64,000 nt of DNA. It comes from Proteobacteria bacterium SG_bin4. GTDB lineage: Bacteria; Pseudomonadota; Gammaproteobacteria; Burkholderiales; Nitrosomonadaceae. The position numbers were made by a program, and so were the translations under genes. Positions 62,963 through 64,000 of this stretch are shown here, piece after piece (positions within the stretch are counted from its first letter, which is position 1; the number at the start of each line of letters is the position of its first letter). The stretch spans positions 43,578-107,577 of the forward strand of contig LWDH01000035.1 of NCBI GenBank assembly GCA_002083395.1. The letters are read 5' to 3'. The notes under the pieces are model-generated. The model did no database searches and was not told the origin of the DNA. It saw only the letters and a list, made by a program, of their open reading frames with translations.

Positions 62963-63715
62963 ATGAAGGTTGGTTCTAAAATTAGTTGGGTCACAAAATT
63001 AGGCGGTGCAGTTCTGGTTTCAGTATTTGCATTGCCAGTTCATGCACAGTTGATGCTTGCGCACGAAGGTCATCATGATGCCGGTGGTTGTACGATTAAT
63101 ACCGGGGAGTTTCCGGTGACGTTCAGCGCGTATGAGGTGCCGGAAGGCAACATTCCGCCGATGCATTCTTATTGCGAAAATTTACCCAGTCCCGGCAAAG
63201 TGAATTTAACCATTGAATTGCCGCGTGATGCGCGCGCCCGCGATACACCCCTGGCAGTTCGCGTCGTGATGGAAGGACATGGCGGACATGGTGGACATGG
63301 TGCAAAGCCTGCCGCTGCTGATCAAAAAACAGCCGAAAAAGAAATGGATCATTCCGATCATGAAGGAATGGATCATGGTTCCCACGTAGGCGACAAACAT
63401 GCGGATCCAACGCATGGCGCGATGGAACATGGTAATTATTACTTGGCACCGATGATTCATAAATCCGGAATTATTGTGGTTGCGACGAACCTGACCGAAC
63501 GTGGCAGATACAATGTTCTGCTGGAAAGAGACGATGGTGCTGGCAATATGAAAACTGTCGTGAGTATCCCGCTGAATGTTGGTAAAGGCGGCGGTCACGG
63601 CAGCCATGGCGGCGGCTTTGGCGTGATGGAAATTGCAATGTTGTTGCTGGTTGTCGGTGGTGGTGCAGGCTATTATTTTTACAGCCGCAAGAAAGCGGGT
63701 GGAACAGCGGCTTAA
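62963..63715 (+). CDS. Histidine-rich exported protein with C-terminal membrane anchor
   Basis: I do not recognise a family. The 250-residue protein has a signal peptide (LGGAVLVSVFALPVHAQ), a beta-rich segment with two cysteines (GGCTINTGEF, HSYCENLPSPG), then a His/Asp/Gly-rich insert (GHGGHGGHG, MDHSDHEGMDHGSH) and a C-terminal helix (VMEIAMLLLVVGGGAGYYFYS) before a basic tail. It is probably periplasmic, membrane-anchored and metal binding (copper, nickel or zinc). A ribosome site (TGGAGAAA) precedes the ATG. No operon partner; the next 285 bases have no gene. Confidence 0.75.
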   Translation: MKVGSKISWVTKLGGAVLVSVFALPVHAQLMLAHEGHHDAGGCTINTGEFPVTFSAYEVPEGNIPPMHSYCENLPSPGKVNLTIELPRDARARDTPLAVRVVMEGHGGHGGHGAKPAAADQKTAEKEMDHSDHEGMDHGSHVGDKHADPTHGAMEHGNYYLAPMIHKSGIIVVATNLTERGRYNVLLERDDGAGNMKTVVSIPLNVGKGGGHGSHGGGFGVMEIAMLLLVVGGGAGYYFYSRKKAGGTAA

Positions 63716-63804
63716 AAATTTAATTAGCCGAAATCAGGTAAAAATGCTGGTTACTAGTGGCAAACGAGGATTTGAATCTGATCGAATGTAATCTTTTGAG
63801 TCAA

Positions 63805-63842
63805 ATGGAAAGATTCAAATTGAATCTTTCCATGAGCTTTTT
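63805..63842 (+). terminator. Perfect 29-base palindrome with T-run
   Basis: ATGGAAAGATTCAA and TTGAATCTTTCCAT are exact reverse complements around one central base, followed four bases later by TTTTT. It is 90 bases after the stop of the His-rich gene and probably ends that transcript. The one-base centre means the hairpin must open a few pairs. Confidence 0.6.
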
Positions 63843-63879
63843 AAGCGGGCTAAAGATCTTGACAGTGAGTATTTGACTG

Positions 63880-64000
63880 AGTAGTCTAGACGGCGGATAT
63901 TGGGAAGGGTATGGAGTAAGGAAGGAAGAAGTAAGGACAGGTTAAGAACAATAAGAAGATTGGAAAGATAGGAGAAGAAAATGGAAAACCAAAGGAGAGA
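63880..64000 (+). other. Purine-rich non-coding tract at the window end
   Basis: From about 63894 to the end the plus strand is almost all A and G (GGAAGGGTATGGAGTAAGGA and more). It has no clear frame, so it is either a leader region or unresolved intergenic sequence. Confidence 0.4.

Noticed and set aside
1..64000. CRISPR array, tRNA, rRNA or plasmid/phage origin
   Set aside because: No regularly spaced direct repeats, no tRNA cloverleaf or rRNA sequence, and no replication or integrase genes were seen.

Overview
This window looks like the chromosome of a betaproteobacterium of the Nitrosomonadaceae, most likely a Nitrosomonas-type ammonia oxidiser. That is an inference from protein style, moderate GC content and gene mix: glycolate salvage genes that suit an autotroph, FolE2, sulfide handling, several metal systems and many small intergenic palindromes. 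No ammonia-oxidation, rRNA or tRNA gene is visible, so the assignment is not proven. Most of the sequence is densely packed core metabolism and envelope genes. One AT-rich accessory patch lies near 19.6-21.4 kb.

Region 1 (1-12.5 kb) is mostly minus strand. It holds a truncated GGDEF protein, an FMN glutamate-synthase-like protein, nadC, a DUF2959 lipoprotein, a three-gene phospholipid module (Tam41-like CDP-diacylglycerol synthase, diacylglycerol kinase-like enzyme, CDP-alcohol phosphatidyltransferase), and lptF-lptG with a GNAT-like gene upstream. Region 2 (12.9-18 kb) is the plus-strand isoprenoid run xseB-ispA-dxs, followed by folE2 and a degenerate ADP-ribosylglycohydrolase relative. Region 3 (18-23.8 kb) has an O-methyltransferase with a START-domain partner, an IS1595 transposase remnant beside an FRG-domain gene, murJ and an unknown membrane protein.

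Region 4 (24-30.2 kb) carries an hvfABC-type operon for a modified copper-binding peptide with five EGKCG motifs, then a histidine kinase, a REC-TPR protein and a methionine-rich multicopper oxidase. Region 5 (30.3-47.9 kb) holds a lone flagellin with an inserted HExxH protease domain (flagellinolysin), a chromate transporter, a secreted DUF2265 aminopeptidase-like lipoprotein, a large di-haem cytochrome, a three-gene heavy-metal RND efflux operon, an antiporter-like protein and a membrane diguanylate cyclase.

Region 6 (48-54.6 kb) has an unusual protein with two degenerate J domains and a PilZ-like domain. It is followed by a sulfide/persulfide detoxification island: a persulfide dioxygenase-like enzyme, two YeeE/YedE halves, an ArsR/BigR-type repressor with putative TATCA/TGATA operators, a sulfurtransferase-SQR fusion and a TauE exporter. 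The SQR and TauE genes are bracketed by two copies of one imperfect palindrome family. Region 7 (54.6-64 kb) has an L,D-transpeptidase, a TIR-TM-FGE-like fusion, a tartronate semialdehyde reductase followed by glcDEF (2-phosphoglycolate salvage), and a histidine-rich membrane-anchored protein.

The least ordinary items are the phospholipid module, the flagellinolysin, the hvf operon, the TIR-FGE fusion and the J-J-PilZ protein. The hvf system and flagellinolysins are described families. The J-J-PilZ architecture and the head group made by the phospholipid module are, as far as I can judge without a database, the least explained.
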